In this document: one piece after another, positions 63,983-64,000 of the stretch
How positions within the stretch are numbered: the first letter of the stretch is position 1
Layout of the letters: each line of letters starts with the position of its first letter
Assembly: GCF_022549785.1 (NCBI RefSeq)
Contig: NZ_JAKZGO010000011.1
Location: 62,001-126,000, forward strand
Length of the DNA stretch: 64,000 bases
Direction of reading: 5' to 3'
DNA from: Belliella alkalica
GTDB lineage: Bacteria; Bacteroidota; Bacteroidia; Cytophagales; Cyclobacteriaceae
Made by a program: the position numbers and the translations under genes
Notes under the pieces: generated by a model
What the model saw: the letters and a program-made list of their open reading frames with translations, nothing else
Database searches by the model: none
Told to the model about the DNA's origin: nothing

Positions 63983-64000
63983 GGCTCCAAATTTGGAGCC
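63983..64000 (+). terminator. Terminator stem cut by the window end
   Basis: The sequence ggctccaaa-tttggagcc is a perfect 9-bp inverted repeat 11 bp after the glmS stop. The T-tract, if present, lies beyond the window. Confidence 0.6.

Overview
The window looks like chromosomal DNA of an aerobic, carotenoid-pigmented member of the Bacteroidota, most likely Cytophagales (Cyclobacteriaceae-like). The evidence is gene content and style: DUF4270 and DUF4403 lipoproteins, a PIN-PhoH protein, a bacterial GGGP synthase, YtxJ, LytTR/LytS signalling, an ABC permease fused to an M1 peptidase, carotenoid enzymes, A+T-rich DNA, promoters of the TTTG-N20-TAnnTTTG type and few Shine-Dalgarno sequences. 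I found no rRNA, tRNA, CRISPR array or intact insertion sequence.

Layout. 0.2-5.2 kb: a minus-strand run of sensor kinase, response regulator, response regulator-adenylate cyclase, HD hydrolase and carotenoid desaturase. 5.4-9.9 kb: ABC ATPase plus permease/M1-peptidase fusion. 10.3-12.4 kb: small lipoprotein and M28 peptidase with a C-terminal barrel. 12.4-16.2 kb: an accessory spot with (a) an HNH nuclease gene overlapping a methyltransferase-HIT fusion and (b) a toxin-antitoxin-chaperone (SecB-like) module bracketed by a 128-bp direct repeat of the 3' end of the neighbouring DUF4403 gene; its toxin gene is interrupted by a stop codon. 17.8-19.8 kb: small redox and stress genes. 19.9-28.9 kb: fatty-acid degradation (fadE, fadA, fadN, a MarR regulator, acyl-CoA ligase), with a mobile-type four-helix-bundle ORF inside the run.

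28.9-36.5 kb appears to lie at the replication origin. A roughly 400-bp non-coding stretch carries one perfect and several one-mismatch DnaA boxes, mnmG (gidA) is nearby, and two parS-like 16-mers lie between mnmG and ybeY. 36.6-42.0 kb: comF, an amidohydrolase, lycopene cyclase and PhoH. 42.7-45.5 kb: two LytTR regulators and a LytS-type kinase. 45.5-52 kb: uvrA and envelope genes (AsmA-like protein, lytic transglycosylase, LOG protein). 52.1-54.3 kb: YkgJ-like, holin-like and GGGP synthase genes. 54.3-59.5 kb: AraC regulator, acyl-CoA dehydrogenase, zinc peptidase, flippase-like protein, panD and panC. 59.7-64 kb: truncated-type starch synthase, DUF4270 lipoprotein and glmS.

The points most worth follow-up are the 12.4-16.2 kb accessory spot (the HNH + methyltransferase-HIT pair, and the TAC island with its gene-end duplication), the oriC/parS assignment, and the families of 7-bp-period intergenic repeats. 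All assignments were made by reading the sequence; no database search was run.
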